Source: Pseudomonadota bacterium (GTDB lineage Bacteria > Pseudomonadota > Gammaproteobacteria > Xanthomonadales > Xanthomonadaceae). From it: DNA of 57,555 nucleotides. Made by a program: the position numbers and the translations under genes. Below, piece after piece: positions 40,121 through 50,613 of the stretch (positions within the stretch are counted from its first letter, which is position 1; each line of letters starts with the position of its first letter). Below the pieces are notes generated by a model. The model was not told the DNA's origin. It did no database searches and was given only the letters and a program-made list of their open reading frames with translations. The DNA lies in the NCBI GenBank assembly GCA_023430045.1, contig JAEZCF010000098.1:1-57555 (forward strand), written 5' to 3'.

Positions 40121-41011
40121 ATGCAGCCGTCCGATCCGATCTCCGCTGGCCCCGCGCCCAGCCGCCTGCAGTTGCCGCCGGGCGACTGGCTGAACCTGCT
40201 GGATGGGTTGTGTGACCGCTTCCCGCACATCAGCCGGGCGCAGTGGCTGGACCGGTTCGCCCGTGGCCGGGTACAGGATACGCAGGGCAGGGCGCTTTCA
40301 CCCGGGCAGCCCTGGCAGGTCGGGCTGGAGCTGCGCTACTACCGCGAGGTGGAGGCCGAGCGGGAAATTCCGTTTGCTGAACGCATCGTGCACCTTGACG
40401 AGCATCTGCTGGTCGCCGACAAGCCGCATTTCCTGCCTGTGGTGCCTGCCGGAGCGTATGTGCGGGAAACGCTGCTGGCCCGCCTGGTCGCCGTCACCGG
40501 CAACCGCTCGCTGGTGCCTCTGCATCGGCTGGACCGGCTTACCGCCGGGCTGGTGCTGTTCTCCACCCGCCCCGGCAGCCGCGATGCCTATCAGCGGCTG
40601 TTCCGTGAACGCCGCATCGAAAAGGAGTACGAGGCCCTTGCGCCGGCCTTGCCGTCGCTGGCCTTTCCACTGTCGCGAGAGAGCCGGTTGCTGCCGGGAA
40701 CACCGTTCTTCCGCATGCGGGAGGTGGAAGGGGAGCCCAACAGCCTGACCCGGATGGAAGTCATCGATGACGGTGGCCCGGTGTGGCGCTACCGCCTGCT
40801 GCCGATGACCGGACGCAAACACCAGCTGCGCGTGCACATGGCGGCGCTGGGCGCCCCGATCCGGGGCGATGACCTGTACCCGGACTGTCGGCCAAAGCCT
40901 GCCGGTGAACCCTCCGGGCCGTTGCAGCTGCTGGCGAAACGCCTGGAGTTTGTCGATCCCCTGACCGGAGCGGTCCGGCGTTTCAGCAGCGGACGCGAGC
41001 TGGATATCTGA
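40121..41011 (+). CDS. RluA-family pseudouridine synthase
   Basis: 296 aa. The catalytic motif HRLDRLTAGLVLFS (Asp about residue 145) and LPMTGRKHQLRVHMAALGAPIRGDDLYPD near the C-terminus are diagnostic. Before them lies an S4-like N-terminal stretch (LNLLDGLCDRFPHISRAQWLDRFARGRV). The exact RNA target (rRNA or tRNA site) is not predictable. ATG at 40121; the frame upstream runs over the yaeQ start and is not used. Confidence 0.9.
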   Translation: MQPSDPISAGPAPSRLQLPPGDWLNLLDGLCDRFPHISRAQWLDRFARGRVQDTQGRALSPGQPWQVGLELRYYREVEAEREIPFAERIVHLDEHLLVADKPHFLPVVPAGAYVRETLLARLVAVTGNRSLVPLHRLDRLTAGLVLFSTRPGSRDAYQRLFRERRIEKEYEALAPALPSLAFPLSRESRLLPGTPFFRMREVEGEPNSLTRMEVIDDGGPVWRYRLLPMTGRKHQLRVHMAALGAPIRGDDLYPDCRPKPAGEPSGPLQLLAKRLEFVDPLTGAVRRFSSGRELDI

Positions 41012-41328
41012 GTGGCTGCAGGTATTTACCGAATTTGGGGTAAGGGAATTCTGAATTGGTCGTGGCCCGGCGGACGGCCTTGCCGCCAGCCCTTGCGCTG
41101 CGGGGGCTGTAGCGTTTGTTCACTTAACGTGTTGGCTATCGCTTTTTCAGCAAAACACGCGTATCGTTCGACCCACTGTGTTTGCTAGGGTCACCGTAAA
41201 TCGTGGCCTGATGCAGTTGATCTCACCGATCCGCTTCATCGATCCGCTTTGCCAACGCCTGCAACTCAGTCTCAGCCCCGACATCCGGTGGCTGCGATTT
41301 ATTTCACATTGTTCCAGGAGTTAGCAAA
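41012..41328 (+). promoter_or_regulatory. Upstream/leader region of cspA
   Basis: 317 bases without a gene, less GC-rich than the flanks. Cold-shock genes of this type usually have a structured leader of over 100 nt, so much of this is probably untranslated mRNA. A ribosome site (CCAGGAGT) lies just before the start codon. I could not single out a promoter with confidence. Confidence 0.55.
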
Positions 41329-41538
41329 ATGTCTGATCGTCAGAGCGGTACCGTCAAGTGGTTCAACGATGCCAAGGGCTTCGGCTTCATCACCCCGGAA
41401 AGCGGCCCGGACCTCTTCGTGCACTTCCGTGCCATCCAGGGCAACGGCTTCAAGTCGCTGCAGGAAGGCCAGAAGGTGACCTTCGTCGCCGTGCAGGGCC
41501 AGAAGGGCATGCAGGCTGACCAGGTGCAGGCAGACTGA
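41329..41538 (+). CDS. cspA: Cold-shock protein (CspA family)
   Basis: 69 aa. RNP1 KGFGFITPE and RNP2 LFVHFRAI, the GTVKWFNDAKGFGF signature at residues 7-20 and a short acidic end. A single-strand nucleic-acid-binding OB-fold that melts RNA structure. A strong terminator follows. Confidence 0.95.
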   Translation: MSDRQSGTVKWFNDAKGFGFITPESGPDLFVHFRAIQGNGFKSLQEGQKVTFVAVQGQKGMQADQVQAD

Positions 41539-41568
41539 TCCGCCTGCTGCCTTCAAGGTAGCCAGGAA

Positions 41569-41600
41569 CGCCGGAAGCGCAAGCTTCCGGCGTTTTTTTT
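41569..41600 (+). terminator. Terminator after cspA
   Basis: CGCCGGAAGC-GCAA-GCTTCCGGCG, a 10-bp perfect stem with a GCAA tetraloop, followed by eight T. Confidence 0.95.
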
Positions 41601-41666
41601 GGCCATCACGTGCCGGCCCGCGACCGTCTTCTACCATCGACGCCATCGTCCGCCCGGAATACCTGC

Positions 41667-42356
41667 ATGATCGTCGTCCACCACCTGGAAAATTCCCGTT
41701 CGCTGCGTGTGTTGTGGATGCTGGAGGAGCTGGGGCTGGCCTATGAGCTGAAACAGTACGCGCGCGATCGCACGACCCTGCTGGCACCGCCGGAACTGCG
41801 CGACATCCATCGGCTCGGCAAGGCTCCGATACTGCAGGATGGCGGCCGCGTGCTGGCCGAATCGGGCGCCATTCTCGATTACCTGGCCGACCGCTACGAC
41901 CACGGCCGCTCGCTGTCCCCGGCACCATTGCCGGCCGATGCCGATGAGCGCATGGACTACCGGTACTGGCTGCATTACGCCGAAGGGTCGGCGATGCCGC
42001 CGATGCTGCTGACCCTGGTGATGGGGCGTATCCGCAACGCGACCATGCCGTTCTTCGCGCGGCCCATCGCGCGCGCCATCGCCGACAAGGCCGAAAAGGG
42101 TTTCGTTGGCCCGCAGCGACGCCTGCACCTGGAATGGATGGAGGCCCGCCTGGCCGCCAGCCCGTGGTTCGCCGGCGAGCGCTTCACGGCGGCGGACATC
42201 CAGATGAGTTTCCCCATCCAGGCTGCCGGCAGCCGTGGCGACGGACTGGGTGACATGCCGGCCTTGCGTGCATTCCTGCAGCGCATCGAACAACGCCCGG
42301 CCTACCAGCGTGCGGTGGAGCGCGGCGGCAGCCTGCAGGCGCTGACGGGTCGCTGA
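41667..42356 (+). CDS. Glutathione S-transferase family protein
   Basis: 229 aa from the ATG at 41667. Thioredoxin-fold N-terminal half: VVHHLENSRSLRVLWMLEELGLAYEL with catalytic Ser in NSRS, and LGKAPILQDGGRVLAESGAILDYLADRY (glutathione site with cis-Pro and ESGAI). The helical C-terminal half contains PWFAGERFTAADIQMSFPIQAA (N-capping box). Substrate unknown. Confidence 0.93.
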   Translation: MIVVHHLENSRSLRVLWMLEELGLAYELKQYARDRTTLLAPPELRDIHRLGKAPILQDGGRVLAESGAILDYLADRYDHGRSLSPAPLPADADERMDYRYWLHYAEGSAMPPMLLTLVMGRIRNATMPFFARPIARAIADKAEKGFVGPQRRLHLEWMEARLAASPWFAGERFTAADIQMSFPIQAAGSRGDGLGDMPALRAFLQRIEQRPAYQRAVERGGSLQALTGR

Positions 42357-42402
42357 CCGGCACGCGCTTGCCGCTGGTCGGCCACGCCCCCATCTCGGAA
42401 CC

Positions 42403-43962
42403 ATGACCGCCTCGACACCGCATTTCGACAACCGTCTGATCCGCGCCCTTCCCGGCGATACCGGGACCGGCCTGCATCGCCGTGACATACGGGGCGCGGC
42501 CTGGTCGCCGATGCTGCCCACGCCGGTCGCGGCACCGACGCTGCTGGCCCACTGGCCGGACGTTGCCGCGCTGCTTGGCCTGCCACCGGCGCTGGTGAAC
42601 AGTGATGCCTTCGCCGAAGTATTTGCTGGCAACGCGTTGCTGGACGGCATGCAGCCATGGGCGGCCAATTATGGTGGCCATCAGTTCGGGCAGTGGGCGG
42701 GTCAGCTTGGCGATGGCCGCGCGATCTCGCTGGGCGAACTGGTGGCGCCCGATGGCGCGCACTGGGAGCTGCAGCTCAAGGGCGCCGGGCCGACACCGTA
42801 TTCGCGCGGCGCGGATGGCCGCGCGGTGCTGCGGTCGTCGATCCGCGAATTCCTGTGCAGCGAAGCGATGCATCACCTGGGCGTGCCCACCACGCGCGCG
42901 CTGTCGCTGGTCGGCACCGGTGAAGACGTGGTGCGCGACATCCTGTACGACGGCAATCCCGGACCCGAGCCGGGCGCGGTGGTGTGCCGCGTGGCGCCTT
43001 CGTTCCTGCGCTTTGGAAGCTTTGAACTGCCTGCGTCGCGGGGCGAGCAGACGCTGCTGCAGCAGCTGGTGGATACCTGCATCGCGCGCGATTTCCCGCA
43101 CCTGCATGGCGCGGACGTAAGCGCGCAGTGGTTCGCCGAGGTCTGCGTCCGAACCGCCGGGATGGTCGCGCACTGGATGCGGGTGGGCTTCGTGCATGGG
43201 GTGATGAACACCGACAACATGTCCGTGCTCGGGCTCACCATCGACTACGGACCGTATGGCTGGGTGGAGGATTTCGATCCGGACTGGACGCCCAACACCA
43301 CCGATGCGCAACGGCGCCGTTACCGGTTCGGCACGCAGCCACAGGTGGCGTTCTGGAACCTCACCCGGTTCGCACAGGCCCTGTCGTCGGTGTTCGCCGA
43401 CGTGCAGCCACTGCAGGCCGGACTGGATGCGTTCCAGCACACGCTGGCGGCATGCACGCGGCGCGATGCGGCGGCGAAGCTGGGCCTGTCGGCAGCCGAC
43501 GATGACGACCTGCAGCTGCATCGGCGATGGCAGCAGATCATGCAGGACGGAGCGATGGACATGACGCTGTCCTACCGGGCGTTGATGCGCCTGGACGCGG
43601 AGCGCCCCGACGCGGGCGTGCTGGACGATGTGTACTACGAAGATGCGCGCCGCGACGCGGTACAGGCGCCGCTGCGCGACTGGCTTGAAGCGTATGCGGC
43701 ACGGTTGCGGGCCGATCCGATGACGGTGGCTGAGCGGCAGCGCTGCATGGGTGCGGCCAATCCGTTGTACGTGCTGCGCAACTGGCTCGCGCAGGAGGCC
43801 ATCGAACGTGCCGGGCAGGGCGACCTGGGCGGCGTGCAGGCGCTGCAGGCGGTATTGCGCGATCCCTATACGCCGCGCGAGGGCCTGCAGCATTACGCCG
43901 GCAAGCGACCCGCGTGGGCCGACCACAAGGCCGGTTGTTCGATGCTGTCGTGCAGCTCCTGA
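42403..43962 (+). CDS. selO: Protein adenylyltransferase SelO (YdiU)
   Basis: 519 aa pseudokinase-fold enzyme that AMPylates proteins. ANYGGHQFGQWAGQLGDGRAISLGE (about 87-111), LKGAGPTPYSRGADGRAVLRSSIREFL, and active-site HGVMNTDNMSVLGLTIDYGPYGW (about 265-287) are conserved. The C-terminal GCSMLSCSS keeps the Cys that is selenocysteine in eukaryotes. Six residues involved in ATP/metal binding (N, D, D) appear intact. No ribosome site is obvious. Confidence 0.95.
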   Translation: MTASTPHFDNRLIRALPGDTGTGLHRRDIRGAAWSPMLPTPVAAPTLLAHWPDVAALLGLPPALVNSDAFAEVFAGNALLDGMQPWAANYGGHQFGQWAGQLGDGRAISLGELVAPDGAHWELQLKGAGPTPYSRGADGRAVLRSSIREFLCSEAMHHLGVPTTRALSLVGTGEDVVRDILYDGNPGPEPGAVVCRVAPSFLRFGSFELPASRGEQTLLQQLVDTCIARDFPHLHGADVSAQWFAEVCVRTAGMVAHWMRVGFVHGVMNTDNMSVLGLTIDYGPYGWVEDFDPDWTPNTTDAQRRRYRFGTQPQVAFWNLTRFAQALSSVFADVQPLQAGLDAFQHTLAACTRRDAAAKLGLSAADDDDLQLHRRWQQIMQDGAMDMTLSYRALMRLDAERPDAGVLDDVYYEDARRDAVQAPLRDWLEAYAARLRADPMTVAERQRCMGAANPLYVLRNWLAQEAIERAGQGDLGGVQALQAVLRDPYTPREGLQHYAGKRPAWADHKAGCSMLSCSS

Positions 43963-43965
43963 CCT

Positions 43966-44068
43966 GTAGTGCCGGGCTCTGCCCGGCAACCACAGCCATC
44001 CGCCAGGTAGTGCCGGGCTCTGCCCGGCAACCACAGCCACCCCCAGTAGTGCCGGGCTCTGCCCGGCA
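43966..44068 (+). repeat. Three tandem SMAG palindromes
   Basis: Copies of GTAGTGCCGGGCTCTGCCCG at 43966, 44007 and 44046, all in plus orientation, each followed by GGCAACC(A/G)CA and a short spacer, with decayed continuation to about 44100. Spacing is about 40 bp. They separate selO from apt. Confidence 0.9.
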
Positions 44069-44176
44069 ACCGCATGCATCCGCCCGGCAACCAAAGCCAT
44101 CCGCGCATCCCCGGGACACGGCATCCATCACCCGGAACAGGTACCCTATGCCGCCATCAGCCAATCGATTCCCACC

Positions 44177-44716
44177 ATGACCGACGCCACCGTCGCCGCA
44201 CCGCAGTGGGCTGCGCGCCTGCGTGACATCGCCGATTTCCCCAAGCCCGGCATCCTGTTCAAGGACATCATGCCGCTGCTCGCCAACGGCGACGACTTCC
44301 GCGCGGCGATCGGCGCGATGTGCGCGCGCTGGCGCGACCAGGAGCTGGATGCCGTGGTCGGCATCGAGTCGCGCGGCTTCATCCTGGGGGCCGCCATGGC
44401 GCATGAGATGGGCATCGGCTTCGTGCCGGTGCGCAAGCCGGGCAAGCTGCCGGGCAGGGTGCTGCGCGAGGAATACACGCTGGAATACCGCAGCGACTGC
44501 ATCGAGGTGCATGCCGATGCGCTGCCCGCCGGTGCGCGCGTGGCAGTCATCGACGACGTGCTGGCGACTGGCGGCACGCTGGTGGCGGCGCTTTCGCTGG
44601 TGCGCCGGCTGGGTGTCCAGGTGGTCGGCGCCGGCGTGCTGGTGGAGCTGGACGGCCTGGGTGGGCGGGCGCGCTGGGAAGCCGGCCTGCCACTGCACGC
44701 CGAGCTGGTTTACTGA
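44177..44716 (+). CDS. apt: Adenine phosphoribosyltransferase
   Basis: 179 aa. IADFPKPGILFKDIMPLLANG (about 17-37), GIESRGFILGAAMAHEMGIGFVPVRKPGKLPG, and the PRPP-binding VAVIDDVLATGGTLVAAL (about 119-136). Salvages adenine to AMP using PRPP. Alone between two repeat clusters. Confidence 0.96.
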   Translation: MTDATVAAPQWAARLRDIADFPKPGILFKDIMPLLANGDDFRAAIGAMCARWRDQELDAVVGIESRGFILGAAMAHEMGIGFVPVRKPGKLPGRVLREEYTLEYRSDCIEVHADALPAGARVAVIDDVLATGGTLVAALSLVRRLGVQVVGAGVLVELDGLGGRARWEAGLPLHAELVY

Positions 44717-44731
44717 CCCAGGGGCACCCCG

Positions 44732-44804
44732 GTAGAGCCGACCCATGGTCGGCTGGACCAATGCGTACCGGGCCCCGGTTCAGCCGACCATGGGTCGGCT
44801 CTAC
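44732..44804. repeat. Inverted SMAG pair
   Basis: A plus copy at 44732-44754 (AGCCGACCCATGGTCGGCT core) and its complement at 44782-44804, forming a large inverted repeat between converging apt and dbpA. Confidence 0.9.
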
Positions 44805-44820
44805 CAAGCCGCGCAGGCGA

Positions 44821-46197
<1,377 letters not shown>

Positions 46198-46202
46198 GGC
46201 GC

Positions 46203-46208
46203 ATTGTA
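46203..46208 (-). promoter_or_regulatory. Candidate -10 box of dbpA
   Basis: TACAAT on the minus strand with 5 nt (GCGCC) to the ATG; predicts a leaderless mRNA. Confidence 0.45.
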
Positions 46209-46301
46209 CCCGTGCCGCCCGCCATGCCGGCAGCGGCTGCCGGGAATGGACCTCCTGCTGGCCCGATGCAGAAGGGATGAGCGCAGGCGCCAGCGCCCAC
46301 G

Positions 46302-46307
46302 TACAAT
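46302..46307 (+). promoter_or_regulatory. Candidate -10 box of uup
   Basis: TACAAT with 6 nt (GGACGG) to the ATG at 46314; predicts a leaderless mRNA. Confidence 0.45.
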
Positions 46308-46313
46308 GGACGG

Positions 46314-48206
46314 ATGCCTCTGATTACCCTGCAGAACGTCGACTTCAGCGTCGGCGGCCCGTTGTTGCTGGAAAAAGCCGAACTGTCGATCGAACCGGGT
46401 GAACGCATCGCCCTGATCGGTCGCAATGGCGCCGGCAAATCCACCTTGCTCAAGCTGCTTTCCGGCGACCACAAGCCTGATGACGGCGAAGTCCGTGTGC
46501 AGCAGGGCGTCCGTGTGACGCGCCTGGAACAGGAAGTGCCGCACGGCGCGGCCGGCAGCGTCTTCGACGTGGTGGCCGATGGCCTGGGCGAACTGGGCCA
46601 ATGGCTTGCCGAGTTCCATCATCTCAGCCATGCCGAGGAGTTCGACGGCGAAGCGCTGGGCAACGTGCAGGCGAAGATCGATGCCGCCAACGGCTGGGGC
46701 CTGGACCAGCGTGTCAGCGAGACCCTGACCAAGCTGGACCTGGACGGTGATGCCGAATTCGCGCGCCTGTCCGGCGGCATGAAGCGCCGCGTGCTGCTTG
46801 GCCGCGCACTGGTATCCAGCCCGGATCTGCTGCTGCTGGACGAACCGACCAACCACCTGGACATCGAGGCCATCGACTGGCTGGAAATGTTCCTGAAGAA
46901 CTGGAACGGCAGCGTGGTGTTCGTCACCCATGACCGCCGCTTCCTGCGCGCGCTGGCCACCCGCATCGTCGAGATCGACCGCGGCCAGGTCACCAGCTGG
47001 CCGGGCGACTGGGCCAACTACGAGCGCCGCCGCGAAGAACGGCTCAACGCGCAGGCCCAGGAAAATGCCCGTTTCGACAAGCTGCTGGCGCAGGAAGAAG
47101 TATGGATCCGCCAGGGCATCAAGGCGCGCCGTACCCGCGACGAAGGCCGGGTGCGGCGGCTGAAGGCGATGCGCAGCGAGCGCTCGCAGCGTCGCGAGCT
47201 GGGCGGCAACGTGAAGATGGAAGCGGCACAGGCAGCGAACTCCGGCAAGAAGGTCATCGACGTCAAGGATGTCTCGTTCGCGTTCGGCGACCGCTGCATG
47301 GTGCGTGATTTCTCCACCACCATCCTGCGCGGCGACCGCATCGGTCTGATCGGCCCCAACGGCAGCGGCAAGACCACGCTGCTCAAGCTGCTGCTGGGTG
47401 AACTGGCGCCGGAGCGCGGCGAGGTACGCCCCGGCACCAATCTGCAGATCGCCTATTTCGACCAGTACCGCGCGGTGCTCCGCGAGGATTGGACCGCGAT
47501 CGAGAATGTCGCCGAGGGCCGTGATTTCATCGAATTCAACGGCAAGCGCAAGCATGTGCATGCCTATCTGCAGGACTTCCTGTTCACGCCTGAGCGTGCG
47601 CGCGCGCCGATCACCCGCCTGTCCGGTGGCGAACGCAACCGCCTGCTGCTGGCCCGGTTGTTCGCGCAGCCGTCCAACCTGCTGGTGATGGACGAACCGA
47701 CCAACGATCTGGACGTGGAAACGCTGGAACTGCTGGAAGAGCTGCTCGGTGACTACACCGGCACGCTGCTGCTGGTCAGCCATGACCGCGATTTCCTCGA
47801 CAACGTGGTCACCTCCACGCTGGTGATGGAAGGCGACGGTGTGGTCGGCGATTACGTGGGCGGCTATTCGGACTGGCAACGACACGCCGCGCGGGTGGCT
47901 GCGGCTGGCGCGGCGCCGGTGGTGGCCACGGCCAGCAGGCCGGCCACTGCGCCTGCCGCGCCGGCGACGGCGGAACCTGCTGCGCCGAAGCGCAAGCTCA
48001 GCTACAAGGACGCGCGCGAGCTGGAACAGCTGCCGCTGAAGATCGAAGCACTGGAGAAGGACGTCGAAGGCCTGACCGCCGCGATGAACGACCCGGCGTT
48101 CTACCAGCGCAGCGCGGCGGAGATGGCCGCGCACAACCAGCAGCTGGCGAAGGTGCAGGCCGAGCTGGATGCCGCCTACGCGCGCTGGGAAGAACTGGAC
48201 GGCTGA
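46314..48206 (+). CDS. uup: ABC-F family ATPase Uup
   Basis: 630 aa with two ATPase domains and no membrane segment. Domain 1: Walker A GRNGAGKST (about 38), signature LSGGMKRRVLLGRAL, Walker B LLLLDEPTNHLD; domain 2: GPNGSGKTT (about 350), LSGGERNRLLLARL, LLVMDEPTNDLD. A linker with RRTRDEGRVRRLKAMRSERSQRR joins them. The C-terminal coiled-coil (LSYKDARELEQLPLKIEALEKDVEGLTAAM) is the DNA/ribosome-binding tail typical of Uup. Divergent from dbpA across 116 bp; both act around ribosomes. Confidence 0.93.
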   Translation: MPLITLQNVDFSVGGPLLLEKAELSIEPGERIALIGRNGAGKSTLLKLLSGDHKPDDGEVRVQQGVRVTRLEQEVPHGAAGSVFDVVADGLGELGQWLAEFHHLSHAEEFDGEALGNVQAKIDAANGWGLDQRVSETLTKLDLDGDAEFARLSGGMKRRVLLGRALVSSPDLLLLDEPTNHLDIEAIDWLEMFLKNWNGSVVFVTHDRRFLRALATRIVEIDRGQVTSWPGDWANYERRREERLNAQAQENARFDKLLAQEEVWIRQGIKARRTRDEGRVRRLKAMRSERSQRRELGGNVKMEAAQAANSGKKVIDVKDVSFAFGDRCMVRDFSTTILRGDRIGLIGPNGSGKTTLLKLLLGELAPERGEVRPGTNLQIAYFDQYRAVLREDWTAIENVAEGRDFIEFNGKRKHVHAYLQDFLFTPERARAPITRLSGGERNRLLLARLFAQPSNLLVMDEPTNDLDVETLELLEELLGDYTGTLLLVSHDRDFLDNVVTSTLVMEGDGVVGDYVGGYSDWQRHAARVAAAGAAPVVATASRPATAPAAPATAEPAAPKRKLSYKDARELEQLPLKIEALEKDVEGLTAAMNDPAFYQRSAAEMAAHNQQLAKVQAELDAAYARWEELDG

Positions 48207-48233
48207 GCACGGCGTGATGTCCGGACCACGCCG

Positions 48234-48331
48234 GTAGAGCCGATCCATGGTCGGCTGGCCGCGCGTAGCGCGGCTCCCGTAATCGGTCATGACGCCGGAA
48301 CGAAAAGCAGCCGATCATGGATCGGCTCTAC
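48234..48331. repeat. SMAG pair with internal palindrome
   Basis: Plus copy at 48234-48256 and minus copy at 48309-48331 (AGCCGATC-ATG-GATCGGCT core), with GCCGCGCGTAGCGCGGC between them. Separates converging uup and the cytochrome genes. Confidence 0.85.
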
Positions 48332-48344
48332 CGCAGCAGGGCCG

Positions 48345-48809
48345 CTATTTGACCCCGTGCAGGTCCCGCAGCTGGGTCGTGCGCGACCCGAAATAGGCGG
48401 CCAGGTCGGCGATGTCCTGGTCACCCAGGTCGGTCGCCTGCGGCGTCATCAGGGCATGCTGGCGGTCACCGGAACGATACGCCTGCAGCGCGTGCGCCAG
48501 GTAGTCGCCGTACTGTCCGCCCAGCTTCGGATACGTCGGATCGATCGGGGAGTTGCCATCGGCGCCATGGCAGTCGATGCAGCTCTGCCCGGTGGCCTTG
48601 CCCTTCACCTGCGCGCGCGCTTCACCGGCGGGAATGCGCCCGGTCGGCAGGCCGGCCGATGAAGACGGCGCGGGCAGGTCGCCGCTGGCCTGACCCGGCT
48701 GGTCCGGCGACTGCGTGCTGCTGTCTTCGTGCGAGGGTGAACAGGCCGCCAGCAGCATGGCAAGCGACAAGGCGATGGCGTGGCGCGTGTACGACGCGGG
48801 CTTCGACAT
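48345..48809 (-). CDS. Lipoprotein c-type cytochrome
   Basis: 154 aa from the ATG at 48809. A lipoprotein signal with LLAAC lipobox, a Ser/Pro-rich linker, then one heme site CIDCH (about 77-81) in GKATGQSCIDCHGADGNSPIDPTYPKLGGQYGDYLAHALQAYRSGDRQHALM; Met in HALMTPQ is the likely sixth ligand. Resembles half of a cytochrome c4. It follows the next cytochrome gene by 11 nt. Confidence 0.88.
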   Translation of the reverse strand: MSKPASYTRHAIALSLAMLLAACSPSHEDSSTQSPDQPGQASGDLPAPSSSAGLPTGRIPAGEARAQVKGKATGQSCIDCHGADGNSPIDPTYPKLGGQYGDYLAHALQAYRSGDRQHALMTPQATDLGDQDIADLAAYFGSRTTQLRDLHGVK

Positions 48810-48820
48810 GTGGACGTGCC

Positions 48821-49243
48821 TTACTTGATGGTGGACAGGTAAACAGCGAGATCGGCGATCTCCTGTTCGCTGAAACTCATCGACTGCGCCTGCATCGTCG
48901 GATGCCGACGCTTGCCCTGGCGGTACTCGGTGAGCGCCTGCAGCAGGTACTGCTCGCTCTGCCCGCCGATCTTCGGCACGCGGTAGCTGGGATAGGCATT
49001 CTTGTAGCCGGTGATGCCATGGCACCCCTGGCAGGTGTAGGCAAGCACCCGGCCGTTGTCGAAATTGCCGGTCAGCGCGGCGGCAGGCGCGGGCTCCTGC
49101 GGTGCCGGCAGCGGCGTGCCGGGCGTTGGCGCAGGCGCGGCCGAAGCAGCGGGAGCGGGGGCGGTGGTAGCGGCCCGTACGGCGGCCCCGAAGGGCAGGA
49201 GGACGGCCAGAGCGAGACAAGCGGCGAGCGGCTGCGGGCGCAT
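48821..49243 (-). CDS. Periplasmic c-type cytochrome
   Basis: 140 aa. Signal peptide MRPQPLAACLALAVLLPFG..., an Ala/Pro-rich spacer (about 27-55), heme motif CQGCH (about 69-73) and Met ligand in HPTMQAQSMSFSEQEIADLAVYL. Similar in architecture to its neighbour; the two probably arose by duplication and form a soluble plus membrane-tethered electron-transfer pair. Start at 49243 is supported by the signal peptide. Confidence 0.88.
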   Translation of the reverse strand: MRPQPLAACLALAVLLPFGAAVRAATTAPAPAASAAPAPTPGTPLPAPQEPAPAAALTGNFDNGRVLAYTCQGCHGITGYKNAYPSYRVPKIGGQSEQYLLQALTEYRQGKRRHPTMQAQSMSFSEQEIADLAVYLSTIK

Positions 49244-49446
49244 GATGTCGTTTCCGGGATTCGGGTCTGGTCGTTCCGGCGTGGGGTACGGAACGGTCCG
49301 AGTATAGCCGCAGGTTTCATCTCCCTGAAATGGGGGCGCGCCGACCAGCGGCGTGAAGTCACCGTGACCTTTGGGATATGGTGTGCCCGTGAGGTGGTGC
49401 ATTACTTTGCTACCACACCTGTCCACGCATCCCCAGGGACCCGACG

Positions 49447-50613
49447 ATGTCACGCCATGCCTCCACGCCCGCCGGCCGCAGCGGAATCTGCGCCGCCGCG
49501 CTGCTCATCTCCCTCTCATTGCCACTGCTGCTGGGCGGCTGCGGCGCCGGTTCCGGCAACGAGGCCAAGGCCGCGGAAACCAGCGGCAAGGCCGGCAAGG
49601 ACGGAGAGAAGAAGCCCGATGCCGTACCTGTCGAAGTGGCGGTGGCCAGCCACAAGGGCGTGGCCGCCAGCTACACCGGCACCGCTGCGCTGGAACCACG
49701 TGCCGAATCGCAGGTGGTGGCCAAGACCTCCGGCGTCGCCCTGGCGGTGCTGGTGGAAGAAGGCCAGCAGGTACGTGCGGGCCAGCCGCTGGTACGGCTG
49801 GATCCCGATCGCGCGCGGCTGAATGTCGCGCAGAGCGAAGCGGTGCTGCGCAAGCTGGAAAACAACTACCAGCGTGCCAGCAAGCTGGTCGGCCAGCAGA
49901 TGGTCAGCGCCGCCGATGTCGACCAGCTGCGCTACGACGTGGAAAACGCGCGCGCGCAGCATCGCCTGGCGACACTGGAACTGTCCTATACCACGGTGGT
50001 CGCGCCGATCTCCGGCGTGATCGCATCGCGTTCGATCAAGACCGGCAACTTCGTGCAGATCAACACGCCGATCTTCCGCATCGTCGACAATTCGCGCCTG
50101 GAAGCCACGCTCAACGTGCCCGAGCGCGAGCTGGCCACGCTGCGCGCCGGCCAGCCGGTCACCCTGATGGCCGATGCGCTGCCCGGCAAGCGCTTCACCG
50201 GCACGGTCGATCGCATCGCTCCGGTGGTGGATTCCGGCAGCGGCACCTTCCGCGTGGTGAGCACGTTCGATGGCGGCGCGCAATCGCTGCAGCCAGGCAT
50301 GTTCGGGCGTATCCGCATCGATTACGACCAGCGCGCCGACGCGCTGGTGGTACCGCGGCTGGCGCTGCTGGATGATGGCGAACCGGCCGTGTTCCGCGTC
50401 CGCGAAGGCAAGGTGGCGCGCGTTCCGGTGACGCTGGGTTATGCCGAAGGCGCCTGGGTGGAGATCCGTGACGGCCTGGTCGCAGGCGACCAGGTGGTCA
50501 CCGCTGGCAAGGTGGCGCTGCGCGACGGCACGGCCGTGCAGGTGATCACCCCGGCCGACGCGAAGACCGTCGCGAAGGCCGCGCCGGCCACCAAGGCCGG
50601 GAGCGCGCAATGA
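49447..50613 (+). CDS. RND efflux membrane-fusion lipoprotein
   Basis: 388 aa. Lipobox LLGGC (Cys about 32). Lipoyl halves AVLVEEGQQVRAGQPLVRLD and ISGVIASRSIKTGNFVQINTPIFRIVD flank a short helical hairpin (about 115-175); a beta-barrel (DALPGKRFTGTVDRIAPVVDSGSGTFRVVSTFDG) and membrane-proximal domain follow. It links the RND pumps to an outer-membrane channel. Its stop overlaps the next gene by 4 nt. No outer-membrane partner is encoded in this operon. Confidence 0.94.
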   Translation: MSRHASTPAGRSGICAAALLISLSLPLLLGGCGAGSGNEAKAAETSGKAGKDGEKKPDAVPVEVAVASHKGVAASYTGTAALEPRAESQVVAKTSGVALAVLVEEGQQVRAGQPLVRLDPDRARLNVAQSEAVLRKLENNYQRASKLVGQQMVSAADVDQLRYDVENARAQHRLATLELSYTTVVAPISGVIASRSIKTGNFVQINTPIFRIVDNSRLEATLNVPERELATLRAGQPVTLMADALPGKRFTGTVDRIAPVVDSGSGTFRVVSTFDGGAQSLQPGMFGRIRIDYDQRADALVVPRLALLDDGEPAVFRVREGKVARVPVTLGYAEGAWVEIRDGLVAGDQVVTAGKVALRDGTAVQVITPADAKTVAKAAPATKAGSAQ